Positions 1 to 14,518 of a stretch of 46,885 bases of DNA are shown in pieces; positions within the stretch are counted from its first letter, which is position 1, and each line of letters starts with the position of its first letter. The DNA is from Bradyrhizobium nanningense. Its GTDB lineage: Bacteria > Pseudomonadota > Alphaproteobacteria > Rhizobiales > Xanthobacteraceae. The stretch is from contig NZ_LBJC01000010.1 in the NCBI RefSeq assembly GCF_004114535.1, positions 1 through 46,885 of the forward strand, written 5' to 3'. Made by a program: the position numbers and the translations under genes. The notes beneath the pieces were generated by a model. The model did not search any database and was not told the origin of the DNA. It saw nothing but the letters and a program-made list of their open reading frames with translations.

Positions 1-5582
<5,582 letters not shown>

Positions 5583-5669
5583 GCAAATCGCTCACATCGG
5601 TTCGGATCTGTTATCGGGCCTTGGCTGGTCCGCATTGATGTGACGAAACCCTTCGCCGAAGCAGATCAC

Positions 5670-5768
5670 TCAATCTTCCTGCCAACCTTCCGCATCACCA
5701 AATAATATGGTGTCAGCAGTACGCCGCAGCCACTCAACCGCGTCAGAGTTTCTGGCAAGCGTCCTCAT
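5670..5768 (-). CDS. Short leader ORF upstream of the NRPS (32 codons)
   Basis: ATG 5768 follows a good ribosome site (GAGGAG, about 9 bases upstream). The frame starts MRTLARNSDAVEWLRR and stops at TGA 5670, 87 bases before the NRPS GTG start. No family was recognised. It could be a real leader peptide, or the remnant of a longer N-terminus of the NRPS separated by a frame change. The NRPS start itself has no comparable ribosome site, so translation may depend on this ORF. Confidence 0.35.
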   Translation of the reverse strand: MRTLARNSDAVEWLRRTADTILFGDAEGWQED

Positions 5769-6121
5769 CGAACGATTTCTCCTCTATGGCGCCCTTTAGA
5801 CGATTACGCATGTATCGTGCCAAAGGTGAAATCGAGTGCAATCAGTGCGATAGCCACAGCACTGCTGTGTCAGCTGTCCAACAGCGTCGCCAGACATCGT
5901 ACAACTGAGCGCGGTATCAATCGGCACAAGCCCCGCCCGCCGGTATTCCGGACAAGGGAAAATGGACCTGGAATGCCAAAGTACTTTGTCAGCCTAACCG
6001 CATCGCGTGCGCCTTTCGTAAAAGGTCCGCGCGTGGGGTACGAGGCAGTGCTGGATCGCTCGAGTAAACGTTTCTCGCAATTAGCGGCAGTTCATATTGG
6101 ATTGGCGCTTCTTCGCATCGC
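5769..6121. other. Intergenic region between ectC-like gene and NRPS leader
   Basis: No reading frame on either strand looks coding. It should hold the 3' untranslated part of the ectC-like gene and any promoter for the NRPS. I could not recognise a nod box, tts box or -24/-12 promoter. Confidence 0.5.
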
Positions 6122-6508
6122 TCAATATGTGGAGCCTGCCGGGTCGCCCAGCTTGTGGCGCTCGGTCCCGGTGAGGGGCGGGTTGAAGATGCTCACGAGG
6201 ATCATGTCGTTGTCCCGTCCCCCGCGCAGGAAATGCTTGTCATGCTTGTCAAGCACATACATGTCACCCTTGCGAATGGGAAAGACATTGCCGTCCATGT
6301 CCTCGACCTCGCCCTCGCCGCCGATGCAATAGCAGGCTTCGAGATGATTCCGGTATTGCAGAAGCGAAACGGTGTTAGCGCGCACCACGGTGTGGCAGAT
6401 GCTAAAACCCATGCCGTCCTTATCCGTCAGAAGGCGGTGGCTAGTACCATTGCCCCAATCGACGAAGTGATCGGATGCTTCGACGTCGCGCAGGCTACGC
6501 ACAATCAT
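6122..6508 (-). CDS. ectC: Orphan L-ectoine synthase-like protein (EctC, cupin fold)
   Basis: 128 residues, the normal EctC length. EctC closes N-gamma-acetyl-diaminobutyrate to ectoine, a cytosolic compatible-solute step. Hallmarks visible are NHLEACYCI with Tyr52 and Glu57, [16 protein letters not shown] with Tyr84 and His92, and [11 protein letters not shown] near the end. From memory of the Paenibacillus lautus enzyme, the metal ligands (Glu57, Tyr85, His93) have counterparts, while Trp21 appears as Gly and Cys105 as Ser. No ectA, ectB or ectD is nearby, so it is an orphan. It lies upstream of the NRPS on the same strand with a 350-bp gap. It may work on a precursor from elsewhere or on an NRPS-related substrate; that part is inference. 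Confidence 0.88.
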   Translation of the reverse strand: MIVRSLRDVEASDHFVDWGNGTSHRLLTDKDGMGFSICHTVVRANTVSLLQYRNHLEACYCIGGEGEVEDMDGNVFPIRKGDMYVLDKHDKHFLRGGRDNDMILVSIFNPPLTGTERHKLGDPAGSTY

Positions 6509-7304
6509 ATCGATTGCCCGGTGCAGGTTGAAGTGATCGATCTAAAAGCTGGCCATTGTTCTTGCCCGGAACTGCGACCTCCCTGTCGCGCGGCCGACTG
6601 CGGTCTGTCGAAACAACCAACCGTCGGTCGCGGAGAGCCCGTGCAGCAGTCGCATGGGATCGGCTACACGCAAAAGGCCTGCCATTTGTCCGACGGCGAC
6701 GAGTGAAAATATCGGCGCGAGGGTATTTCGCCGCCGAGCCCGATCGGTGCGTACCAACTTGATGCTTCACCTTTCGCGTGGTGCCGCCGCTTACATTTGT
6801 ATTCCCCAGAATGCTGCTGGAGATATTGCCGGTGACGTAAACTGTCTCCAATCGCAGATTTGGCAAGTCGTTTCCTTCCTTGCTGTGCCTCTCGCCGCGA
6901 ATAGGGTTCCGCAGCGTCTCAGCCAGCAGAGCAAATCTCATGCCGTGGTCGCAGGCCGATGAAAGATGAAGTTGTGGCTGTCTCAGCTGGCTACGAGTGA
7001 GAACGATTTGGCTGGGCGTGTAACCAATCTAACAAACTGCCGAGATATGGCCGAATACAAACAGGTCCAGAGCGAGAATCGGTCGAACAGTGCTGCTTTC
7101 TAATCCGCTATGGGCAAATGATTGAGCACCAGATACCCGAGCCGAATGAACTCACGTGCAGGTCAGCAGATCAGGTCCTGGGGCTAGGACGACAGCGGGC
7201 GGATATCATCGATTAGTTGCCGGGTCGCGAGCTCATGATGATGCCGCCGGCGAGAAATCGCGTCGTTCCGGATGCGCGCGTCGTTCGCGGCTCCGCACCT
7301 AGCT
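6509..7304. other. Sparse region upstream of ectC-like gene
   Basis: I see no convincing gene. Minus-strand frames between about 6495 and 6941 have hydrophobic, protein-like stretches (for example LAPIFSLVAVGQMAGLLR in one frame and NLRLETVYVTGNISSS in another). These could be a decayed membrane-protein gene split by frameshifts, but I cannot name the family. Confidence 0.3.
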
Positions 7305-7533
7305 TGCCCACATGTCTACCCCCTTCGGAAGGCTAAACGCGAGCGGGACGGTCTCGGCCGAAACAGACTCGAGGGCGGGTCTGCTCTTCGGTGAGGCGTC
7401 TTTCAATGAACTGACGTTCGACATCCGACAGGTTCGACTTCAGCAGGCGAGGATAGCGGTGGATGTTGTTACGGTGAGCCCGATGCGAGCCAAATATCAT
7501 CGAGCATCCTGGACGCTCCTGAGGTCGTCGCAA
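7305..7533 (-). pseudogene. Frameshifted small hypothetical protein
   Basis: The minus strand reads HRNNIHRYPRLLKSNLSDVE followed by RQFIERRLTEEQ, a charged helical sequence of the kind found in short rhizobial hypothetical proteins. The frame then goes off into TRPRVCFGRD. Shifting by one base near 7385 gives a more natural continuation (ALESVSAETVPLAFSLPKG) to a stop near 7305. I read this as a roughly 70-residue gene with one frameshift. The family is unknown and the call is tentative. Confidence 0.35.
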
Positions 7534-7892
7534 TCTCTACGAAGAGATATTCAGGCGAGCATGTCGTTGATCAACGCGCCGCCTGCCATCGCATCTCGGA
7601 TACCGTTCGGCAGGCGGAGACCATACTGGTATCATTCCTTCCCCCAGCCAGCATTTCCATCGCGACGATCCGCAGCGTTTTTGGCTCGCCATACACTGTC
7701 TTTCTGCTCGGCTAGTCGCTCAAACAGAGCTGGACGCTTGTAATGCGCAAGGAATAAGCGGTCACGCCCCCGGCGCCGCACGCTTGTCGCTAACAAGCTC
7801 GCCCGTCAGTATTCTCTCCCGACGAGCTGAACATCGTTTGGCGATGTGCTATACGCACCTTGCGTTGAAAACAGCTTTGCTTGAGAGTTTCG

Positions 7893-8096
7893 ATGTCTCT
7901 TTCGATTGAATTGATTGTCGACGGCTATGTGAAACTAAACAACCGCAGCGCGCTGGAGAACCTTCTGGCGCATCGTCGGGAGCTACTGCAGCAGTTGAAC
8001 TCCGTTACCGGAGTTGATTCGAAACCAGCGATCGCTCAGGTCAGTCAAGACATCACAGTGATTGAAAGGGCACTTGCGGCGCTCGCAGAGGAGTAA
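7893..8096 (+). CDS. Small hypothetical protein (67 aa)
   Basis: ATG 7893 follows TTGAGAG, a usable ribosome site; an in-frame TTG at 7881 is an alternative start. The sequence runs MSLSIELIVDGYVKLNNRSA, then LENLLAHRRELLQQL and SQDITVIERALAALAEE. It is rich in Leu, Arg and Glu and likely all-helical. It has no signal peptide, membrane segment or recognised domain. Its composition fits a real short protein of a symbiosis-island type. It is isolated on the plus strand, with no neighbour within 300 bp to suggest a role. Confidence 0.6.
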   Translation: MSLSIELIVDGYVKLNNRSALENLLAHRRELLQQLNSVTGVDSKPAIAQVSQDITVIERALAALAEE

Positions 8097-8486
8097 ACAG
8101 CAATGGCGCACCGGCTCGATGGCGCTCCGGCGTCGAACACTGAGTTCGCCCTTACTTCCGGATAAAGGCTACTAGCGCGACGCCTCACCGGCATCGTGAC
8201 GCGCGAGGGTGCGTGCGCCAAGGCTTGGATGCGCTGCCTGTTGAGCGAGCTCTCTCGTTTCAACGATCGGCCTCGCAGCGCACAACGCGCCAACCGACTC
8301 ACATCGGAAAATGCCGCGCCTTTGGAGACGTTAGGCCGCCATCGATTTGCGACCACGATACACCTCTGCGAGCTAGCCGGATCACTATGCCGCAGGCGAC
8401 GCGACGCGCGCGAACCTGGATAGCAGGCCAGGATCTTCAGTACTGTGACTTGGAAATTCACCTCAATGACAAGCCATGTCCTAGAT
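8097..8486. other. Non-coding or decayed interval
   Basis: Several overlapping frames occur on both strands, but none has a sensible start, composition or recognisable motif. Nothing specific is seen. Confidence 0.4.
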
Positions 8487-8690
8487 CTATCGCCACATCG
8501 TTGGTGCTCTGGAAAGAGCTTCCTGACCGATCTGTTTAAGCAGATCGGGGCGCGTCTCACCTCTGGTGGCGGCCTCCAGGATTGTGGAGGCAACGTAGGT
8601 GCGGACGCCAGCGTCGTCATACGGTGAGACGCTTTCGCAAACCTCATCCAGGATCTTGCGCAGAAGCGCGGTCGTGACACCGTCCAGCAT
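8487..8690 (-). CDS. Small hypothetical protein (67 aa)
   Basis: I chose ATG 8690 because AGGGAG lies eight bases upstream; the frame could start earlier at 8762. The protein reads MLDGVTTALLRKILDEVCESV, then DDAGVRTYVASTILEAATRG and ends ALSRAPTMWR. This amphipathic helical pattern looks like a conserved small rhizobial protein, but I know no function. It is soluble, without signal peptide. It stands alone in a sparse region. Confidence 0.6.
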   Translation of the reverse strand: MLDGVTTALLRKILDEVCESVSPYDDAGVRTYVASTILEAATRGETRPDLLKQIGQEALSRAPTMWR

Positions 8691-9781
8691 TGGGAGATCT
8701 CCCTCATGCCATCGAGGAAGATAGTGAGCATTTGCTAGACCGCAACTCGATCGCTGATCCATTGCGGCAGCTCGCTTGATCGGCCTGCTTTTGTCTTCTC
8801 GTCGGCCGCCTCAGCTTAACAGACAAGCTTGCTAGAGCTCAGAGGCCAATGTGAGCGCCCTGCGATCATGCTCTGCGATTATGTACGGCATGCTCGGCGA
8901 TCTATTGCGCGCCGGACTGACTGGGCGGCTGCGGCAGGCCAATGCTCTGCCCTGCTCCGATGTCGTTTCATGAGACGGCACCTATCGTCTCCAAACCTGA
9001 GCGCGTGGCATCCTGGACCGTGGAAGGATTTCGCGATCAATTGTTGCGGTGAAGCATATCTTTTGGCCAAAAAACAGCGCCCGCCCCACGTCCGGCGACG
9101 AAATCGGGCTAGGATCCGGCGCCGGCGCTCAGTGCCCCCTTGAGTCGCCTCTGGCCGCTCTTCAGGGAACTTCGGCTTTATGCAGCTTGACGAGATCGTC
9201 TGCGCGATCGCGAAGTAATTTCATGGTCATGGGCGTGTGGATTTTGATCCATAATCGCACGTATTGGCAGCACACGATCTTGAGCGACTCTCCTATGACA
9301 ATTGCCCGCTTGCAGGCGGATGATCTCGGAGCGACTTGCCTTTCGGATATATAAGCCCGGTGTAGCTGAAGGACCCCAGCACGGATACACGAACGTCGCG
9401 TGAAAATTCATCGGGGGCGCTGCCGTAATGCAGGATTCGAGCGCGAGAGCGCGGCTCGTTGCATTAATCTTTATTGCCATTTTGTTACAGTCTCCACCCA
9501 GAGCAAATCACATGCAGCCGGAGGCGGCATACTCCGCGGCCACATTGTTGGCGGCCATTACTGCAACTGAGCATAGCGGCGAGCGAGATGGCGTCGCTGA
9601 AAGGCGCCGTCGCATGCGCGAGCTGGGCGCAAGCCCTTTGCGGGGAGTAAGCCGCAACCAGCCTACGGCGGGCTGCGTGTGAAACGCTCCGATCTGACGC
9701 CGAGGTGCCTCGTTTAGGGAAGAGAAGCGACTGGGCTGTTCAGATTATCTGCTGTGTTTGTCGAATCGGAAAGGGAGCTAC
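8691..9781. other. Sparse region, about 1.1 kb
   Basis: No recognised gene. A plus-strand frame at 9428-9682 starts MQDSSARARLVALIFIAILL and looks like a short signal-bearing peptide, but the rest is low-complexity Arg-rich sequence and I do not trust it. Confidence 0.35.
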
Positions 9782-9985
9782 ATGAATCATCTCGGCAACA
9801 GCTGTCGTCGCACACCATCTGTGATGGCAGACGAACAGCACGAGCTGGAGCGCTGCAAGCAGGAGATTGCGCGCCTCAAACAGCTGGTTGTACGACTTTC
9901 TGAAATTGCCTTGCGCGACGTCGTAATACGCGCGGAAAGCGGTCCGATCGTCCCGGAGTGTCTGAGCGAGCCGCCGAAGTCATAA
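9782..9985 (+). CDS. Small coiled-coil hypothetical protein (67 aa)
   Basis: ATG 9782 is preceded by AAAGGGAG, a strong ribosome site, and this decides the start over an upstream in-frame codon at 9758. The central part, DEQHELERCKQEIARLKQLV followed by VRLSEIALRDVVIRAE, has clear heptad spacing typical of a short coiled coil. It is soluble, with no known domain. It is convergent with panC on the opposite strand (252 bp between their ends). Function unknown; a small regulatory or structural protein is possible. Confidence 0.6.
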   Translation: MNHLGNSCRRTPSVMADEQHELERCKQEIARLKQLVVRLSEIALRDVVIRAESGPIVPECLSEPPKS

Positions 9986-10237
9986 TACAGAAAGCGAACT
10001 CGCACTTGGCTGCTCTCGGCAGCGTGGGAGCAGCCCCGCCTCGCTCCACCCGTCAGCGGCAGGGCCAATCTCCAACCGACATCATGAGCTCGAGCGGTGG
10101 GGTAGTTGTTCAGCACGCAAAGGGCAGTTGCGGATCGCCTTCGAGAGTTCTTCCAGGATGTTGAGGATTTCAGCGTCGAGGCATCCGGTTCGACTGTTTC
10201 TGAGCGAAATCACTTCCGGATCTGGTTGCGATGGCGA

Positions 10238-11077
10238 TCAGGACAGGACTACATTGTCGATCAACCGAGTGGAGCCGACGTACGCTGCGACACAGAGGAC
10301 CGCCGGATAGCGCAGAGGGCTCTCGGCAATCCTTAGGGTCCCAGTGTCGACAAGCTCTAGGTACTGCAGTCGATCGACTCTTTCCAAATGCCTTCTTGCA
10401 AGCGCAATCAGCGTTGCCGCATCGCGCTCCCCTGAGGCAAAGCCATGCGCTGCGGCGAACAATCCACGGCTGATCGCAAGGCTCCGACCACGTTCTTCCG
10501 GGCTGAGATAACGGTTGCGACTGCTCATTGCCAGCCCATCTGGCTCCCGCACAGTTGGCACAGTCACAATTTCGATCGGAAGATTCAGATCAACCGTCAC
10601 GCGGCGTATCACAGCGCATTGCTGAAAATCCTTCTGTCCAAAGTACGCGACGTCCGGCTGCACCATGTTGAATAGCTTGCAGACGACAGTCGCTACACCA
10701 CGAAAATGTCCGGGCCTGAAAGCTCCGCAGAGCGGCTTTGCGAGTTCGCCCGGCTCGACAAAGCTCTCAAATTGGGCCGGATAGATCTCCTCTGCACTTG
10801 GCGCGAAGACGATGGACACCCCGGCGCTGCGGCACAACGCTTCATCACGCGCGAAGTCGCGAGGGTACCTGCTGAGATCCTCATTTGGGCCGAACTGAGT
10901 GGGGTTGACGAAGATGCTAACGACAGTGACGTCGCAGTGTCCCCGGCTAGCCGAGATCAGGGCCAGGTGGCCGTCGTGCAAGTATCCCATCGTCGGAACG
11001 AATCCGATGCGCTTATCGGCATTGCGAACGTCTGCAAGGGCGCGACGCAGCTCAGCGACCTTCGTAATGACTTGCAT
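10238..11077 (-). CDS. panC: Pantothenate synthetase (pantoate--beta-alanine ligase)
   Basis: 279 residues, the normal length. It joins pantoate and beta-alanine using ATP, the last step to pantothenate (vitamin B5) in the cytosol. Family motifs are VPTMGYLHDGHLALI near the N-terminus (HIGH-type nucleotidyl fold), FVNPTQFGPNEDLSRYPRD, DVAYFGQKDFQQ and MSSRNRYL. The start at ATG 11077 sits three bases after the panB stop, so the two are translationally linked. With panD further upstream the set for the beta-alanine and ligation branches is present. No ketopantoate reductase (panE) is visible, so that step must come from elsewhere. Confidence 0.97.
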   Translation of the reverse strand: MQVITKVAELRRALADVRNADKRIGFVPTMGYLHDGHLALISASRGHCDVTVVSIFVNPTQFGPNEDLSRYPRDFARDEALCRSAGVSIVFAPSAEEIYPAQFESFVEPGELAKPLCGAFRPGHFRGVATVVCKLFNMVQPDVAYFGQKDFQQCAVIRRVTVDLNLPIEIVTVPTVREPDGLAMSSRNRYLSPEERGRSLAISRGLFAAAHGFASGERDAATLIALARRHLERVDRLQYLELVDTGTLRIAESPLRYPAVLCVAAYVGSTRLIDNVVLS

Positions 11078-11080
11078 TTC

Positions 11081-11959
11081 TTACCCCGAGGTTGAACTGG
11101 AGGGCACCCAGTTCGCGACGGCATCCCGAAGCTGATCAGGAAGCCGATAGCACTCCTCTGAGCCCGGGAATGCACCTTTGCGGATATCTGCAGCCCAGCG
11201 CGACAGCGCCTCCTGGAACAGCTGGAATCCATTTGTATAGGCACGAACGAATTTGGGGCGATGGCCTTCGGTTAGCCCCAAGACATCATGGAGCACGAGC
11301 ACTTGGCCCGAGCAATCGGGTCCTGCTCCGATCCCGATGGTGGGTATCGTGAGAAATTCGGTCGCTCGCGCCGCGAGCTCGGCAGGAATGCCCTCCAGGA
11401 CCAGCGCGAAGCAGCCGGCTTCCTGCAGACGGTACGCGTCATCGAGCAGCCGCAAGGCGGTATCCGTTGTCCTTCCCTGCACCTTGAATCCACCCATGAC
11501 GTTGACGCTCTGCGGGGTCAGACCGAGATGTCCCATCACAGGAATCTCGCAATCGACCAAGGCGCGTACCATCTCGATGCGTTTCGCACCACCCTCGAGT
11601 TTCACAGCGTCGGCGCCACGCTGCAGAAAACCTCCTGCATTGCGAATCGTATCCTCAGAACCGACATGAAAGCTCAGAAAGGGCATGTCAGCCACAAGCA
11701 GGGCATGAGGCCTCGTGCGCGCAACAGCCTCCAGGTGATGATTCATCATGGCCACGCTGACGGGCAGCGTGTTGTCAAATCCCAGGCAGACGTTTCCAAC
11801 GCTATCGCCGACCAGGATGATATCGACAATGGGATCCGCGATGCGCGCCGCAACCGCATCGTAGGCGGTGGTCATCACGACACGCCGTCCTTTATCCTTC
11901 CACTGCTGCAGTGCCGGAATCGTGACACGCTCTAGAGGCTGCTCTGAACTGTGGCTCAT
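11081..11959 (-). CDS. panB: 3-methyl-2-oxobutanoate hydroxymethyltransferase
   Basis: About 292 residues from ATG 11959. A GTG at 11977 is an in-frame alternative, but GGAGAG lies just upstream of the ATG. The enzyme makes ketopantoate from alpha-ketoisovalerate and methylene-tetrahydrofolate. Motifs seen are MTTAYDAVAARIADPIVD, LVGDSVGNVCLG, GADAVKLEGGAKR and GHLGLTPQSVN, all typical of the PanB TIM barrel. It lies directly upstream of panC with a three-base gap. The upstream neighbour is a small ORF about 370 bp away, so panBC may have its own promoter. Confidence 0.97.
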   Translation of the reverse strand: MSHSSEQPLERVTIPALQQWKDKGRRVVMTTAYDAVAARIADPIVDIILVGDSVGNVCLGFDNTLPVSVAMMNHHLEAVARTRPHALLVADMPFLSFHVGSEDTIRNAGGFLQRGADAVKLEGGAKRIEMVRALVDCEIPVMGHLGLTPQSVNVMGGFKVQGRTTDTALRLLDDAYRLQEAGCFALVLEGIPAELAARATEFLTIPTIGIGAGPDCSGQVLVLHDVLGLTEGHRPKFVRAYTNGFQLFQEALSRWAADIRKGAFPGSEECYRLPDQLRDAVANWVPSSSTSG

Positions 11960-12332
11960 ATTGAATCCGCTCTCCACACACCGTCGGCGCTTCCTAGAGA
12001 ACGCGGGAGAAACCTGTCAATGGCATGAAGGATGGAGATCCCAGTTCCCTAGAGCTCGAGAACAGCGCAAAAACGGTCCAATGGGCGCGCAACCATGAGC
12101 CAAGACCTTCCTCATCGCGATTTCACCCCCCGATGTCTCGCCTTCCCGTGCAGTTTCAGCGGCTATGCCAGCCGCGGCCTCAATCGAGGAGCGGCGCTCG
12201 CGACGAACGACCATCTGCACGCATTTCCGGGCTGATTGCAGTCTCTCCAAACGGTGACGGCTCGACCGGACCGAGCTGCAGATGCACGCAGTGGGGACTT
12301 CGTCTTTAGGTCACATCTCCGTGTCTGCCCCC
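11960..12332. other. Intergenic region upstream of panB
   Basis: No convincing gene on either strand. It probably holds the panBC promoter, but no box was recognised. Confidence 0.4.
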
Positions 12333-12542
12333 TTAGGGGTACTCGTGAGACTCCTGCTTCGGCGCTGGCGCACCGAGCAAAGCAAACGGATGGCAGGCCA
12401 GGAAGGTCCAAAGGTGACAGGCCGCCGTAAGCGCAGCGAGAGTCGCGGTCGAGTAGATGTCCTCGCGAAGGCGCTCAGACCGAGCCAGCCTGCTGGCCCT
12501 GTAGGCGCTGAAGTCGATTATTTTTGCCGATGTTTCTGTCAC
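12333..12542 (-). CDS. Small hypothetical protein (69 aa)
   Basis: The minus frame reads VTETSAKIIDFSAYRASRLA, then RSERLREDIYSTATLAAL and a hydrophobic stretch TAACHLWTFLACHPFALL. GTG 12542 is preceded by GGAAA; an ATG at 12593 is a possible longer start without a ribosome site. The IIDFSAYRA beginning resembles other short rhizobial proteins, but I cannot assign a family. It lies between bioA and panB on the same strand. Confidence 0.5.
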   Translation of the reverse strand: MTETSAKIIDFSAYRASRLARSERLREDIYSTATLAALTAACHLWTFLACHPFALLGAPAPKQESHEYP

Positions 12543-12615
12543 TTGATTTCCACGTGCTCTAGAGGGCCACTCAAATTCTCTGACCAGGGCCATACCGGCA
12601 CAACTCAGTCCATTC

Positions 12616-12801
12616 CTAAGCCGCTTGAAGCCCTCGAAGCCATCTCTGATCGGCCTCCCGCCGCGCCTTGAAGCGGTTGACGCATTTCTTGGAGCAAAGA
12701 GCCGTTCGCCAGCAGTAATGGCGGATCAGCCCAAACTTTCCGCCGCATATCGCGCAGCATGTGGCTGAATGGTCGAGGGAATTACGGAAGCCAATGTGCA
12801 T
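12616..12801 (-). CDS. Small cysteine-rich protein (61 aa)
   Basis: ATG 12801 has a near-perfect ribosome site (AAGGAGG, five bases upstream), which fixes this start although the frame is open further. It reads MHIGFRNSLDHSATCCAICG, then GKFGLIRHYCWRTALCSKKC and VNRFKARREADQRWLRG. The CxxC and CxxxC pairs separated by about 20 residues suggest a small zinc ribbon or treble-clef protein, possibly nucleic-acid binding given the basic tail. It sits between bioA and the next small ORF on the same strand. Function unknown. Confidence 0.65.
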   Translation of the reverse strand: MHIGFRNSLDHSATCCAICGGKFGLIRHYCWRTALCSKKCVNRFKARREADQRWLRGLQAA

Positions 12802-13101
12802 TCTCGCCTCCTTCAAACATTTACTTGGGAAGCCCGCTGCCCTCTGACCCCAGCACCACGCGCACACCAAAGGTGCGGCGCCCGGCGGGCCGTCTCCCTG
12901 GTTCTTGCAACCATCAAGAGCCTTGACTCTGATGTGCGGCTGTCTCGCGAAGCAGTGCTTTCCGCAGAAAGCCTCGCCGAGAATTTTCTCAAGATAATGG
13001 ATTCCTCTGTCGTGATTAACGCAATTCACTCGACATTTTGGTCAAATGCTGCACCTTTCATGGCCAGCCCGCAGAATTGCTGCGGCAGTTGGATCGGAAG
13101 C
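12802..13101. other. Interval between bioA side and cysteine-rich ORF
   Basis: The minus frame of the cysteine-rich ORF stays open to 13029, but without a ribosome site or plausible composition. Nothing else is seen. Confidence 0.35.
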
Positions 13102-13132
13102 GCTTAAGTGCTTAAGTGCTTAAGTGCTTAAA
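13102..13132. repeat. Short tandem repeat, octamer GCTTAAGT x3.9
   Basis: Three perfect copies of GCTTAAGT are followed by GCTTAAA. Each unit contains the palindrome CTTAAG. It lies about 120 bp downstream of bioA in a non-coding stretch. Confidence 0.9.
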
Positions 13133-13252
13133 GCACGATCAGCCTGGGGGCCCTGGGGGCTGCATCCTCGTTGCACTATCAAAGGCCGCAATAGGGACAC
13201 TTTCGCCTTCCAAGATCCTGTCACTGCAAATGATCGCACAGTCTCGTGCATC

Positions 13253-14518
13253 TCACATCAGCAAGTCAGCAGCGTCGCGGATGGCAGTATAGATTTCATC
13301 AAGGTCGGCCGCCGTAACGCAGTAAGGCGGCATGACGTAGATCGTGTTACCGAGTGGGCGTAACAGCAGATTCCGCGCTTGGAAGAAAGCCAAAAGCCTC
13401 GGACCGATGTCCGCCAGATAGCCGACATCGCTCGTGTTGAGTTCAACCGCTGTGACTGTTCCTGTGCGCCGGACGTTTGCGAACCGTGAATCGGCGCGGA
13501 ACGGCGCGAGAGCCTGTTCTTGCATCCTCGCCAAGGATGCCAGCCGGCAGCGATATTCCTGATCCTGCCATAGGTCCAGATTAGCCTTGGCGGCGGCACA
13601 GGCCACTGGATTGGCCGTATACGAGCTCGAATGAAAAAACGTGCGCGTGCGATCTTCAGAATAATGCGCATCGAAAATATCGGCTCGACAGAGTGTGACG
13701 GCGAGCGGCAGCGCCCCAGCCGTGAGGCCTTTCGAATAGCAGGCAATATCGGGCGTGACATCGGCCTGCTCACATGCAAACAAGGTACCCGTCCGGCCCC
13801 AGCCTGTCATGACCTCGTCCGCAATGAACAGGACGTCGAAGGCTTCGCAAACCCGCTTCATCTCTCTTAGCACCGAGGGAGAATACATTAGCATTCCACC
13901 GGCACCCAATATCAGGGGCTCCACGATAAAGGCTGCGGGATGTTCGTTTCGACACGCGTTTTCAAGCGCATCGAGCGCTCTTTGCTCACAATCTCTTGCC
14001 GGGAACGGAATCGATGTCACCTCGAACATCAGCGCCCCGTAGGCCGCATTGAAGATGCCTCGGCTACCTACCGACATCGCCCCGATCGTGTCGCCATGGT
14101 ACGAGTGCTGCATCACCACAATTTTGGTTCGCTCTCTTCCGGTATTGCGCCAGTAGCCGAGCGCCATTTTCAGCGCGACCTCGACGCTGGTTGACCCGCT
14201 ATCGGAGAAGAACACATGTTCGAGCGCGGGGGAGGTGACCTTCAATAGTTCCGTCGCAACCTGCTCAGCCGGGTCGTGAGTGTATCCGGCGAAGATGACC
14301 TGGTTGAGCTTGCCTGCCTGTTCTCGGATCGCGTTCACGATGCATGGATGGCAATGGCCGTGGGTCACGACCCACCAGGAGGAGATTGCATCGATAAGGC
14401 GTCGGCCATCTTCGGTGTAGAGATAAGCCCCCTCTCCCCGCAGCACCTTCGTCATGTCCGGCTGTAGAGCATGCTGCGTGAACGGGTGCCAGATCGGCGA
14501 CCTTTTGGCTGCCTTCAT
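13253..14518 (-). CDS. bioA: Adenosylmethionine--8-amino-7-oxononanoate aminotransferase
   Basis: 421 residues, a PLP class-III aminotransferase. It converts KAPA to DAPA with SAM as amino donor, the third biotin step here. Motifs are [12 protein letters not shown] near the N-terminus, the PLP-phosphate region [33 protein letters not shown] and [14 protein letters not shown] with the Schiff-base lysine. It ends the biotin gene run; bioD stops four bases inside its start (ATGA-type overlap). Downstream lies the octamer repeat. Confidence 0.97.
   Translation of the reverse strand: MKAAKRSPIWHPFTQHALQPDMTKVLRGEGAYLYTEDGRRLIDAISSWWVVTHGHCHPCIVNAIREQAGKLNQVIFAGYTHDPAEQVATELLKVTSPALEHVFFSDSGSTSVEVALKMALGYWRNTGRERTKIVVMQHSYHGDTIGAMSVGSRGIFNAAYGALMFEVTSIPFPARDCEQRALDALENACRNEHPAAFIVEPLILGAGGMLMYSPSVLREMKRVCEAFDVLFIADEVMTGWGRTGTLFACEQADVTPDIACYSKGLTAGALPLAVTLCRADIFDAHYSEDRTRTFFHSSSYTANPVACAAAKANLDLWQDQEYRCRLASLARMQEQALAPFRADSRFANVRRTGTVTAVELNTSDVGYLADIGPRLLAFFQARNLLLRPLGNTIYVMPPYCVTAADLDEIYTAIRDAADLLM

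Noticed and set aside
5865..5900. tts box upstream of the NRPS
   Set aside because: GTCAGCTGTCC matches only the first few bases of the consensus; the rest is absent.
6495..6941. DUF1275-type membrane protein
   Set aside because: One phrase (VYVTGN) recalled this family, but the rest does not fit and the frame changes, so no name was given.
7820..7892. Sigma-54 (-24/-12) promoter before the small ORF at 7893
   Set aside because: TGGC and TGC elements are present, but the spacing between GG and GC is wrong.
10008..10036. Intrinsic terminator between the coiled-coil ORF and panC
   Set aside because: An 8-bp GC stem (GGCTGCTC / GAGCAGCC) is present, but no T-run follows on either strand.
13102..13132. 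CRISPR array
   Set aside because: Units of eight bases with no spacers; a simple tandem repeat.
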